64,000 bases of DNA from Stutzerimonas stutzeri RCH2 (GTDB lineage Bacteria; Pseudomonadota; Gammaproteobacteria; Pseudomonadales; Pseudomonadaceae): the NCBI RefSeq assembly GCF_000327065.1, contig NC_019936.1, forward strand, positions 2,683,001-2,747,000. Direction: 5' to 3'. Below the pieces are notes generated by a model, which was given only the letters and a program-made list of their open reading frames with translations, searched no databases and was not told the origin of the DNA. Positions 34,609 to 42,601 of the stretch are shown in pieces. Each line of letters begins with the position of its first letter. The stretch's first letter is position 1. The position numbers were made by a program, and so were the translations under genes.

Positions 34609-35991
34609 ATGCTCGACTCCATTCGCTGGGATTCCGACCTGATCCGTCGTTACGATCAGGCTGGCCCGCGCTATACGTCGTACCCGACCGCGGCCCAGTT
34701 CAATGACAGGATCGGCTCGTTCGACCTGCTGCATGCGCTGCGCAGCAGCCGTCAGGCGTCACGCCCGCTGTCCCTTTACGTCCACCTGCCGTTCTGCGCA
34801 AACGTTTGCTATTACTGCGCATGCAACAAGATTGTCACCAAGGATCGGGGCCGCGCACTGCCCTATCTGGAGCGCCTCGAAAAAGAAATCGAGCTGATCG
34901 CCTGCCACCTGAGCAAGGATCAGGTGGTGGAGCAGCTACACCTCGGTGGCGGCACGCCCACGTTCCTCAGCCATGACGAACTGCGCCGGCTGATGAGCCA
35001 TCTGCGTCAGCATTTTCACCTCCAGGATGACGACCACGGCGATTTCGGCGTCGAAGTCGATCCGCGTGAGGCCGACTGGCCTACCATCGGCCTGCTGCGC
35101 GAGCTCGGTTTCAACCGCATCAGCATTGGCGTTCAGGATCTCAACCCGGACGTACAACGCGCTATCAACCGCATGCAGACGCTCGAGCAGACGCGCACCA
35201 TCATCGAAGCGGCCCGCACGCTGCAGTACCGCTCGCTGAACGTGGACCTGATCTATGGTCTGCCGCTACAGACCCCGGCAGGTTTCGGCAAAACGGTCGA
35301 GGCGATCATTGATCTGCAGCCCGATCGGCTGTCGCTATTCAACTATGCCCACCTACCCGAACGCTTTGCGCCACAGCGGCGCATAAATGCCGCGGACCTA
35401 CCCGCGCCGAGCGAGAAGCTACGCATGCTCGAGCAGAGCATCATGCTGCTTGCCGATGCGGGATATCGCTACATCGGCATGGACCACTTCGCCCTGCCAG
35501 ATGATGAACTGGCGATGGCGCAGGAAGACGGTAGCCTGCAACGAAATTTCCAGGGTTACACCACCCACGGCCATTGCGATTTGGTGGGCCTGGGGGTTTC
35601 AGCGATCAGCCAGGTCGGCGATCTCTATTGTCAGAACGCGTCGGACATAGCGGCCTACCAGCAACGTCTGGACCAGAACCAGCTGGCCACCGCAAGGGGG
35701 TTGCGCTGCAATCAGGATGATCGCATCCGCCGCGCGGTCATTCAGTCGCTCATCTGCGACTTCGCCCTCGGCTTCGAGCAGCTCCAGCGCGATTACGCAG
35801 TCGATTTCCGCCAGTATTTCGCCGACGCATGGCCAATGCTGGAGCAAATGTCGGCGGACGGCCTGATCGAACTGAGTGATTCCCACCTGCTGATCCAGCC
35901 AGCCGGGCGTCTTTTGGTCAGATCAATTTGCATGCTTTTTGATCACTATCTGCCTGAGCATACCAATCACGGTTTTTCGCGCGTGATCTAG
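34609..35991 (+). CDS. hemN: Oxygen-independent coproporphyrinogen III dehydrogenase HemN
   Basis: HemN performs the oxidative decarboxylation of coproporphyrinogen III in heme synthesis without oxygen. The 460-residue radical SAM protein has the cluster motif CANVCYYCAC (CX3CX2CXC, about residues 64-73), followed by LHLGGGTPTFLS, and the HemN C-terminal domain. It begins MLDSIRWDSDLIRRYDQAGPRYTSYPT, typical of true HemN rather than HemW. It sits between nadE and anr and has an Anr box, so heme supply is linked to low oxygen. Confidence 0.96.
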   Translation: MLDSIRWDSDLIRRYDQAGPRYTSYPTAAQFNDRIGSFDLLHALRSSRQASRPLSLYVHLPFCANVCYYCACNKIVTKDRGRALPYLERLEKEIELIACHLSKDQVVEQLHLGGGTPTFLSHDELRRLMSHLRQHFHLQDDDHGDFGVEVDPREADWPTIGLLRELGFNRISIGVQDLNPDVQRAINRMQTLEQTRTIIEAARTLQYRSLNVDLIYGLPLQTPAGFGKTVEAIIDLQPDRLSLFNYAHLPERFAPQRRINAADLPAPSEKLRMLEQSIMLLADAGYRYIGMDHFALPDDELAMAQEDGSLQRNFQGYTTHGHCDLVGLGVSAISQVGDLYCQNASDIAAYQQRLDQNQLATARGLRCNQDDRIRRAVIQSLICDFALGFEQLQRDYAVDFRQYFADAWPMLEQMSADGLIELSDSHLLIQPAGRLLVRSICMLFDHYLPEHTNHGFSRVI

Positions 35992-36097
35992 GGAACTTTT
36001 TCTGCTCTGCCAGTCCTGCGACGCTCTAGCCGATTGGCCATCGCAGACGTCCTGAGTTAACCTTGCGCGCTATAACCAGGTTTCCAGGAAGCCATCT

Positions 36098-36832
36098 ATG
36101 TCCGAATCGATCAAGGTCCGTGCGCAGCGGCAAGCCCATTGCAAGGATTGCAGCCTTTCCGGGCTCTGCCTGCCCCTGTCACTGAACATGCACGACATGG
36201 ACGCTTTGGATGACATCGTCAAGCGTGGCCGTCCGCTGAAAAAAGGTGAAACCCTATTCCGTCAGGGTGACGTTTTCAGTTCTGTATTCGCGGTACGCTC
36301 CGGTGCGCTGCGTACCTTTAGCGTGACCGATGGCGGCGAGGAGCAAATCACCGGCTTCCATCTGCCTAGTGAGCTGGTGGGGTTGTCCGGCATGGATACC
36401 GAAAGCTATCCGGTCACGGCCCAGGCACTGGAAACCACCTCAGTCTGCGAGATTCCCTTCGAGCGTCTCGACGAGCTGAGCGTGCTGCTGCCGCAGTTGC
36501 GTCGTCAGCTCATGCGCATCATGAGCCGGGAAATCCGCGACGATCAGCAAATGATGCTACTGCTGTCGAAAAAAACCGCCGATGAGCGCATTGCGACCTT
36601 CCTGATCAACCTCTCTGCGCGCTTCAGTGCAAGGGGTTTCTCGGCGAACCAGTTCCGCCTGCCCATGTCACGCAACGAGATTGGCAATTACCTGGGTCTG
36701 GCAGTCGAAACCGTCTCGCGCGTGTTCACCCGGTTTCAGCAGAACGGCTTGCTCGAGGCCGAAGGCAAGGAGGTACGCATCCTCGATTCCATCGGTCTGT
36801 GCGCCCTTGCCGGCGGCGCCATGGACGTCTGA
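36098..36832 (+). CDS. anr: Oxygen-sensing transcription regulator Anr/FnrA
   Basis: This FNR-type regulator dimerises and activates anaerobic genes when its 4Fe-4S cluster is intact. The 244-residue product has four cluster cysteines (C15, C18, C24 in [11 protein letters not shown], and C117 in TSVCEIP) and a cyclic-nucleotide-type beta barrel. The helix-turn-helix [21 protein letters not shown] has the E-x-x-S-R recognition residues that read TTGAT. AGGAAG lies 8 bases before the ATG. Targets seen in this window are the first cbb3 operon and hemN. The homologue is called FnrA in P. stutzeri literature. Confidence 0.96.
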   Translation: MSESIKVRAQRQAHCKDCSLSGLCLPLSLNMHDMDALDDIVKRGRPLKKGETLFRQGDVFSSVFAVRSGALRTFSVTDGGEEQITGFHLPSELVGLSGMDTESYPVTAQALETTSVCEIPFERLDELSVLLPQLRRQLMRIMSREIRDDQQMMLLLSKKTADERIATFLINLSARFSARGFSANQFRLPMSRNEIGNYLGLAVETVSRVFTRFQQNGLLEAEGKEVRILDSIGLCALAGGAMDV

Positions 36833-36856
36833 GTTCACCGCGTTTGGAGCAGTCCG

Positions 36857-37405
36857 ATGATCTTCGATGAGTTCAGCATCAAGACCTTGATACGCCCGGT
36901 GCCGGATTTCCCCCGTCCAGGCGTGGTATTCCGTGACATAACACCGCTGTTCCAATCACCGAAAGCGCTGCGCATGGTTGCCGACAGCTTTATTCAGCGC
37001 TACGTTGAAGCCGAGTTCACGCATATCGGCGCCCTTGACGCCCGCGGCTTTCTGGTTGGCTCGATTCTCGCGTACGAACTGAACAAGCCACTGGTCCTCT
37101 TCCGCAAGCAGGGCAAGCTGCCGGCGGATGTGCTGTCCCAGGCGTATTGCACCGAATACGGAGAGGCTCATCTCGAGATTCATGCCGACAGCCTGTGCGA
37201 GGGTGATTCGGTGCTGCTGTTCGATGACCTGATCGCCACGGGTGGCACTCTCATCGCCGCTGCGCAACTGGTCCGACGCATGCGCGCGCACATACACGAA
37301 GCGGCTGCGATCATTGACCTGCCAGAACTGGGCGGGTCGCAAAAGCTCCAGGATATGGGCATTCCCACCTTTACCCTGACCGCCTTTGCCTTGAGCGACC
37401 GCTAA
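36857..37405 (+). CDS. apt: Adenine phosphoribosyltransferase
   Basis: Apt salvages adenine to AMP with PRPP. The 182-residue product has the type I PRTase PRPP loop [13 protein letters not shown] (about 121-133), the N-terminal [21 protein letters not shown] and the segment [14 protein letters not shown] lies 8 bases before the ATG. It follows anr by 24 bases, as in P. aeruginosa. Confidence 0.96.
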   Translation: MIFDEFSIKTLIRPVPDFPRPGVVFRDITPLFQSPKALRMVADSFIQRYVEAEFTHIGALDARGFLVGSILAYELNKPLVLFRKQGKLPADVLSQAYCTEYGEAHLEIHADSLCEGDSVLLFDDLIATGGTLIAAAQLVRRMRAHIHEAAAIIDLPELGGSQKLQDMGIPTFTLTAFALSDR

Positions 37406-37459
37406 CGACGAGCTCCGCCCGATCCGGCTTTACTCGACGCGATCTGAAGGAAATATCTC

Positions 37460-38068
37460 GTGTTTACGATGCTTCAGCGCAGCCTGCTCATCCTTGCTCT
37501 GGCTTGCGTCTCGCCCTCCTTCGCATCTGATCGCGACACACTGCTGGATCAGGCAAACCTCCTGCTACTGCCGCGCGAACGCGCCATACCCGAATTTGAG
37601 CTGGTCGATCAGGATGGCCAGCCATTCACCAGCGCGTCACTCCAGGAGCGCTGGCACATTCTATTTTTCGGCTTTACGGCGTGCCCTGACATCTGCCCCA
37701 CTACCTTGAGCGACATGCGCCGGCTGCTAAGCCAGCTGCCCGCCGACACCCGCGAGCGGGTGCAGCTGGTATTGCTCAGTGCCGATCCTGCGCGCGATAC
37801 ACCGCAACAATTGAAGACCTACTTGAGCTACTACCGTGCAGGCTTCGTTGGCGTGACCGGAGACATGGACCAGTTGCAAAAGCTGTCCAAAGCCCTGGGG
37901 CTCCCCTTCGTTCCAGCCAGCGAAACTGAGGGCGATTACAGTGTCAGCCATAGCGGCAACCTGGCTTTGGTGGCACCGAATGGCAGTTTGCGCGGGCACA
38001 TTCGCGCGCCATTGAAGCTGGATGGGTTGCGCGAGATGTTGCCGCAGGTACTAGACAAAGAGCGCTGA
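37460..38068 (+). CDS. SCO1/SenC family copper metallochaperone
   Basis: SCO proteins deliver copper to, or reduce, cytochrome oxidase copper sites in the periplasm. The 202-residue product has an N-terminal signal or anchor (about 4-22, ending SPSFAS), a thioredoxin fold with the CxxxC copper site in TACPDICPTT, and the conserved later His in SVSHSGNLAL. The GTG start has AAGGA about 9 bases upstream; a later ATG is too far from that site. Its position after anr-apt, near four oxidase operons, suggests service to one of them, perhaps the CuA site of CoxB. Confidence 0.9.
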   Translation: MFTMLQRSLLILALACVSPSFASDRDTLLDQANLLLLPRERAIPEFELVDQDGQPFTSASLQERWHILFFGFTACPDICPTTLSDMRRLLSQLPADTRERVQLVLLSADPARDTPQQLKTYLSYYRAGFVGVTGDMDQLQKLSKALGLPFVPASETEGDYSVSHSGNLALVAPNGSLRGHIRAPLKLDGLREMLPQVLDKER

Positions 38069-38095
38069 TTTACCGTCGAAGCCGTTCCGCAAAAA

Positions 38096-38797
38096 TCAGT
38101 GGCAGTCCAACGTATCAGCCAGTACATAGGCCTGGAACGCCACCTCGTCGACCCATTGCCGGGTCAGCTCAGCCAGTTGCCCGTCCGCTTCCCACTGTGT
38201 CAGCGACGTATTGATCTGCTGCTGCAGATCTGAGTCATCCGTAGCCAGGCTTAAATGCCGTTTGGCATCGGTAAGCGCTGGCAACAGATGCCTGTAGAGC
38301 TGCCACTCTGGCAAGGTGGCGATCTCTTTCAACAACACATCGTCATCGACTACCGCACGGCATTCGCCGAGCTTGAGACCAATGAGCGCATGCGCCGTGC
38401 TCGGATATTCATGTGGGCGTGCAGCGAAGCGAGTACGCAAAATCTCGCTATGTGGGCTATCTCGGCTGACACAGACCAACTGTCCCTGTAAATCGGACCA
38501 GGCACCAAGACCGCCTTCCGTGGCACTGAGCGCGGCGGGCGCAGCGCGATAGTAGATGGCAGCCTTGGCGGGGTCAGCCTCGACCACGCGCACATCAGCG
38601 TCTTGCGCCGAGGCTACAGGCGAAGCGAGACGTCCAAGGCCCTCAGCCACCCGCTCTAGCAACGCCAGCTCGAAGCTCTCCGTTTCGCTGCTGGAGAGTG
38701 CCCGGAACTGGGGCAATTGAACCCGCAGCGGCTCTGCGAGCAACGCCGTCGGGCCGAGCAAGGCCAGACAAAGAGCGACGCACAAAAACCTGGACAC
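38096..38797 (-). CDS. Periplasmic solute-binding protein (SBP_bac_3-like) of the ABC operon
   Basis: The 233-residue protein has a signal peptide (about 1-21, LLGPTALLAE). Its fold pattern resembles type 3 amino-acid-type binding proteins, for example LQGQLVCVSRDSPHSEIL and GLKLGECRAVVDDDVLLKEI. It starts 7 bases after the permease gene in a four-gene operon that already has another type of binding protein, so the pairing is unusual. The ligand is unknown. It converges with the SCO gene. Confidence 0.75.
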   Translation of the reverse strand: MSRFLCVALCLALLGPTALLAEPLRVQLPQFRALSSSETESFELALLERVAEGLGRLASPVASAQDADVRVVEADPAKAAIYYRAAPAALSATEGGLGAWSDLQGQLVCVSRDSPHSEILRTRFAARPHEYPSTAHALIGLKLGECRAVVDDDVLLKEIATLPEWQLYRHLLPALTDAKRHLSLATDDSDLQQQINTSLTQWEADGQLAELTRQWVDEVAFQAYVLADTLDCH

Positions 38798-38804
38798 AGG
38801 GGCC

Positions 38805-39578
38805 TCAGACGTACTGGTAACGCAACATGCGTTGCTTGAACTTCTCCAGTACCACCTGATCGATCAGCGTGGCGAGGATGGCGATGACCAGAATGTTCAT
38901 CATCACACCCACCATGTCGGCAATTTCGCCCGAATAGGCGAGCGAGCGGCCGAGCCCCTGACCGAAACCGATCAGCATCTCCGCGGAGATCAACGCCCGC
39001 CAGGCATTACCGAACGCCAATTGCGCACCCGTGATCAGTTCGGGCATCACGGCTGGCAGGTAGACACGCCGCAGCAGCTGCCAGCGCGACGCTCCCATTA
39101 CCCGCGCGGCAGACACATGCACCGGCTGCACGCTCTCCGTGGCATTCATCACCGAAAGCGCCATCGGGAAGAAGGCGGCAAGGGCTACGACGACGATGAT
39201 CGGCAGGTTGCCGAAGCCCATCACGATCAGGAACAGCGGCACCCAGGCGATCGACGGAATCGACTGCAGGATGACGATGGCCGAACGCAGAATCTCGCGG
39301 AAGAAAAACAGCACACCTCCGACCAGACCGAAACCAATGCCAAACAACAGGGCGAAGCTGTAGCCACTACCAAGCCGGCTCATGCTGCCATAAAGCCCTT
39401 CGCGGAACTCAGGCTGCTGGACGGTGGTAACCAGGCGCTCGAAGACGGTTGGAATGCCAGGCATCAGAAAGGCCGGCAGACTCCAGGCTGCAGCCTGCCA
39501 AATCAGCAGGATGAACAGGATGGCCAGAACGACGGCAAGGTACTTCTTGGGCCCAGTAAGGCGACGTGCCTGGCTCAT
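38805..39578 (-). CDS. ABC transporter permease (SsuC/TauC/NrtB type)
   Basis: The 257-residue inner-membrane permease has about six helices and the EAA-type motif (GASRWQLLRRVYLPAVMPELI) that contacts the ATPase. It resembles permeases for taurine, sulfonates, nitrate or thiamine precursors. Its start overlaps the ATPase stop (ATGA). The substrate is not determined by the sequence. Confidence 0.88.
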   Translation of the reverse strand: MSQARRLTGPKKYLAVVLAILFILLIWQAAAWSLPAFLMPGIPTVFERLVTTVQQPEFREGLYGSMSRLGSGYSFALLFGIGFGLVGGVLFFFREILRSAIVILQSIPSIAWVPLFLIVMGFGNLPIIVVVALAAFFPMALSVMNATESVQPVHVSAARVMGASRWQLLRRVYLPAVMPELITGAQLAFGNAWRALISAEMLIGFGQGLGRSLAYSGEIADMVGVMMNILVIAILATLIDQVVLEKFKQRMLRYQYV

Positions 39579-40321
39579 GGGTGCGTTACCTCCGTCTTGA
39601 TGCCCAGCAGGCTGAGAATTTCCTTACGCTCGGCAGCGAAATCCGACAGGTCGTGGCTCTTCTCACAATGCGTGAAGTTGAAGGTTTTCAGCACGCGCGT
39701 CGGCCGTGCACTGAACACCAGCACGTGATCGGCCAGGTAAAGCGCTTCGTCGACATCGTGGGTAACCAAAAGCACGGTAGGCTGATGCTCCTCGATCAGC
39801 TCGCGCAACACGTCCTGCAATGCCATACGGGTCAAGGCATCGAGCGCACCGAACGGCTCATCCAGCAGCAGCACCTCTGGCTTGGCGATGAAGGCGCGAG
39901 CCAAAGCCGTGCGCTGACGCATGCCGCCAGATACCTGATGCGGGTAGTAATGCTCGAATCCATTCAACCCAACGCGCTCTAGCCAGCTCTGGGCCTGCTC
40001 GAACGCGTTGCTCTTGGCGACGCCTTGCAGTTCGAGCGCCATGGCGACATTGCCCTGCAGGCTCAGCCAGGGATACAGCGCGTGCTCCTGAAAGACCAGG
40101 GTGCGTCGCGGACTCGGCTCGGCGATCGGCTTGCCGTCGGCAAGCACGCGTCCGGCGCTGGGCTTCTCCAGCCCCGCCACCAGGTGCAGCAGGGTCGATT
40201 TACCGCAGCCGGAGGGTCCGACCAGGGCAACCAGCTCGCCCTGGGCGAATTCGCCGCTGAAGCCCTTGATGACTTCGAGCTGCCCGAAGCGCTTGTCTAC
40301 ATCTTCAAACCTGAGCTGCAT
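39575..40321 (-). CDS. ABC transporter ATPase (SsuB/TauB/NrtD type)
   Basis: The 248-residue ATPase has Walker A GPSGCGKS, Q-loop VFQEHALYPWL, signature VSGGMRQRTALARAF, Walker B VLLLDEPFGALD and the switch His in LLVTHDVDEAL. I chose the ATG at MQLRFEDVDKRF; upstream codons add an unlikely extension through the intercistronic hairpin. It drives the permease encoded by the overlapping next gene. Confidence 0.92.
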   Translation of the reverse strand: MQLRFEDVDKRFGQLEVIKGFSGEFAQGELVALVGPSGCGKSTLLHLVAGLEKPSAGRVLADGKPIAEPSPRRTLVFQEHALYPWLSLQGNVAMALELQGVAKSNAFEQAQSWLERVGLNGFEHYYPHQVSGGMRQRTALARAFIAKPEVLLLDEPFGALDALTRMALQDVLRELIEEHQPTVLLVTHDVDEALYLADHVLVFSARPTRVLKTFNFTHCEKSHDLSDFAAERKEILSLLGIKTEVTHP

Positions 40322-40374
40322 AAAAATCCGCAAATCCAGAAACGAAATTGCCCGGCAATGCGGGCGGGGTAAAC

Positions 40375-40395
40375 GGCCCGGCAAAAAGCCGGGCC
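40375..40395 (-). other. Hairpin between binding-protein and ATPase genes
   Basis: GGCCCGGC and GCCGGGCC form a perfect 8-bp stem with a 5-base loop, 25 bases after the binding-protein stop. Such stems often protect the upstream message, so that the binding protein is made in excess of the membrane parts. There is no T run on the minus strand outside the loop. Confidence 0.55.
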
Positions 40396-40420
40396 CTGAT
40401 GATACCGAACCGAAAACCGC

Positions 40421-41410
40421 TTAGAGTTCGCGCGCTTCCTGCCAGGTCAGATCGAGGATCGCACTGGTGTCGAACGACTTGCCATCACGGGTCTTCAGCG
40501 AGCCTTGCTCCTGCAGGATGTCAGCCAGCTCCTGGATACGCGCGAGGTCATTCGCGTCGAGCTTCGCGCTGAAGGTCTGGGTGCCGATTGCTTCTTCGAT
40601 TACAACTTCACGCGGCAGCTCGCCACGCTTGAGCGTCTTCAGGGTCGGCTCGGCTATGAAGTAGCTGGCAATCAGCTTGGCCGCCTCGGCTGGCTGCTTG
40701 TCGAGCATCTCGATAGCTTCGCGCTGGGCGTCCAGCGATTTCCAGACAGCGTCCTTGCGCTTGGCCAGGGTTTCGCCGGAAGTGATCACCACCATGCAAG
40801 GGAATGGCCATACCTCCCCGATCTCATAGACCTGACGGACCGGTGCCACCAGTTGCGCGATACGGTCATAAGGCTCGAACAGGAAAGCCGCATCGACACG
40901 GCCGGATACAAGCGATTGCACCGCCACCGCAGGACTGACACCCATGATGTTGACATCGCTCGGCTTGAGGCCGGCGCTCTTCAAGGTCACACCGCGCAGA
41001 ACCGCGTCGGCCGTGCTGCCTTCGCGCTGGGAAGCAAGGGTGCGGTCCTTCAGGCCCGCGACATCCTGAATATTCGTGTCTTCCCTTACCAGAATCGAGT
41101 GATAACCCTGCTGCGCGCCGCCTACCACCTTCAGGTCCGCACCCTTGGACGCCCAGGCCACCGCATTGGTAAAGCCCAACACACCGGTATCCAGCTGCCC
41201 GCCAACAATGGCCTTGATCAGATCGGTGCCGGAGCTGAACTCGATCAGCTCGACGTTCAGGCCGTGCTTCTCGTACAGCCCGGCCTCATGCGCAACCATC
41301 GCCTGAGCATCATCCATCACTCGGATGTAGCCAACCTTGAACTTCTCTTGCGCCTGGGCGAACGCGCTCAGGAGCACAAGAGCAGGAACCAGCCAAAGCT
41401 TTGCTTTCAT
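40421..41410 (-). CDS. ABC transporter substrate-binding protein (SsuA/TauA/NrtA-like)
   Basis: The 329-residue periplasmic protein has a clear signal peptide (MKAKLWLVPALVLLSAFAQA) and the NMT1/TauA-type plan: FKVGYIRVMDDAQAMVAHEAG, then GTDLIKAIVGGQLDTGVLG and VDAAFLFEPYDRIA. These proteins bind small sulfonates, nitrate, or pyrimidine-type compounds; the ligand cannot be told here. It is the first gene of the operon and lies behind the palindromic control site at 41437-41476. Confidence 0.88.
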   Translation of the reverse strand: MKAKLWLVPALVLLSAFAQAQEKFKVGYIRVMDDAQAMVAHEAGLYEKHGLNVELIEFSSGTDLIKAIVGGQLDTGVLGFTNAVAWASKGADLKVVGGAQQGYHSILVREDTNIQDVAGLKDRTLASQREGSTADAVLRGVTLKSAGLKPSDVNIMGVSPAVAVQSLVSGRVDAAFLFEPYDRIAQLVAPVRQVYEIGEVWPFPCMVVITSGETLAKRKDAVWKSLDAQREAIEMLDKQPAEAAKLIASYFIAEPTLKTLKRGELPREVVIEEAIGTQTFSAKLDANDLARIQELADILQEQGSLKTRDGKSFDTSAILDLTWQEAREL

Positions 41411-41436
41411 TCTGACCTCGATCGGATAGCCAATGC

Positions 41437-41476
41437 ATATAACCAGATCGAAGGATTATATTCGATCTGGTTATAT
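41437..41476 (-). promoter_or_regulatory. Perfect 16-bp inverted repeat enclosing a TATAAT (operator/promoter of the ABC operon)
   Basis: ATATAACCAGATCGAA (41437-41452) is repeated inverted as TTCGATCTGGTTATAT (41461-41476) with an 8-base spacer. On the minus strand the spacer contains an exact TATAAT -10 element (41460-41455), and there is no good -35 at 17 bases (AAAAGT). The RNA would start near 41448, inside the distal arm, so the repeat works as DNA rather than as a transcribed hairpin. A dimeric regulator bound here would cover the promoter. Confidence 0.75.
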
Positions 41477-41554
41477 AACTTTTATGGCTTAGAACTTTAC
41501 CCGAACCAAACAAGAAACGGCACTACCGAGGAGGCATAAGGTCAGCGCCTGAGG

Positions 41555-42154
41555 TTATAGACTGATCGGCTTGCGCCCTGCCAGTGCATGGGCCAGCGTG
41601 CCACCGTCGACCAGGTCCAGCTCACCGCCCAGGGGCACGCCGTGGGCGATTCGGCTGATGGTCAGGCCCTTTGGAATCAGCATCTGGGCGATGTAGTGCG
41701 CCGTGGCTTCGCCTTCGACCGTTGGGTTGGTGGCGAGGATCACCTCCGTGAACGCCCCCTCGCCAACGCGCAAAAGCAGTTCGGGAATACCGATGGCTTC
41801 CGGGCCCAGGCCATCGAGCGGTGACAGGTGTCCCTTGAGCACGAAATAACGCCCCCGAAAACCGGTCTGCTCGACGGCAAACACGTCCACCGGGCTCTGC
41901 ACGACACACAACAGCGAGTCGTCACGCCGTGGATCGGCGCACTGCGGACACAGGTCGTCCTCGGTCAGCGTACGGCATTGTCGGCAGTAGCCAACGCCTT
42001 CCATCGCCTTTGCCAACGCCTGCGCCAGGCGCAGGCCGCCGCTGCGATCACGCTCCAGCAGCTGCAGGGCCATGCGCTGCGCAGTTTTCTGGCCTACGCC
42101 GGGAAGAATGCGCAAGGCGTCGATGAGTTGGCGAATCAGAGGACTGAAGCTCAT
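41555..42154 (-). CDS. recR: Recombination mediator protein RecR
   Basis: RecR works with RecO (and RecF) to load RecA on gapped DNA. The 199-residue product has the N-terminal helix-hairpin-helix ([17 protein letters not shown]), a four-cysteine zinc finger ([16 protein letters not shown]) and a Toprim domain with [12 protein letters not shown] and [14 protein letters not shown]. It lies downstream of ybaB and dnaX on the same strand, a classic gene set. Confidence 0.97.
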   Translation of the reverse strand: MSFSPLIRQLIDALRILPGVGQKTAQRMALQLLERDRSGGLRLAQALAKAMEGVGYCRQCRTLTEDDLCPQCADPRRDDSLLCVVQSPVDVFAVEQTGFRGRYFVLKGHLSPLDGLGPEAIGIPELLLRVGEGAFTEVILATNPTVEGEATAHYIAQMLIPKGLTISRIAHGVPLGGELDLVDGGTLAHALAGRKPISL

Positions 42155-42186
42155 GGCTATCTCGAAGCGGGTGCTGAAAAACGCAA

Positions 42187-42239
42187 GAAGCTGCCACGCC
42201 TGACATCGAATGCTCCGATATCGGCGTTAGGCAGCTTCC
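42187..42239 (-). terminator. Terminator-like hairpin between ybaB and recR
   Basis: GAAGCTGCC with ACGCC pairs with GGCGT and GGCAGCTTC, giving about 14 base pairs with a short bulge. On the minus strand it is followed by TTGCGTTTTTCAGC. It could end or attenuate the dnaX-ybaB transcript before recR. Confidence 0.6.
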
Positions 42240-42255
42240 GAGGTGGTCGTATGAA

Positions 42256-42582
42256 CTAGAACGGCATCTTGAAGCCTGGCGGCAGCTGCATGCCGGCGGT
42301 CATGCCCGCCATTTTGTCCTGACTGTTCTGCTCGATCTTGCGTACGGCGTCATTCACGGCAGCGGCGATCAGATCCTCCAGGATCTCCTTGTCTTCCTGC
42401 ATCAGGCTGTCATCGAGACTGACACGCTTGACGTCATGGCGGCCATTCATCACGACACTGACCAGACCAGCGCCCGACTGGCCGGTGACCTCGGCGTTCG
42501 CCAGCTCTTCCTGCATCTTCTGCATTTTTTCCTGCATCTGCTGCGCCTGCTTCATCAGGCCGGCCATGCCACCTTTCATCAT
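42256..42582 (-). CDS. ybaB: YbaB/EbfC nucleoid-associated protein
   Basis: YbaB is a small dimeric DNA-binding protein encoded between dnaX and recR in many bacteria. The 108-residue product begins [20 protein letters not shown] and has the core [22 protein letters not shown] chose the ATG after GAGGTG with a 6-base spacing; an upstream in-frame GTG lies inside that site. Confidence 0.95.
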   Translation of the reverse strand: MMKGGMAGLMKQAQQMQEKMQKMQEELANAEVTGQSGAGLVSVVMNGRHDVKRVSLDDSLMQEDKEILEDLIAAAVNDAVRKIEQNSQDKMAGMTAGMQLPPGFKMPF

Positions 42583-42601
42583 GGGTATCACCTCAATTCG
42601 A

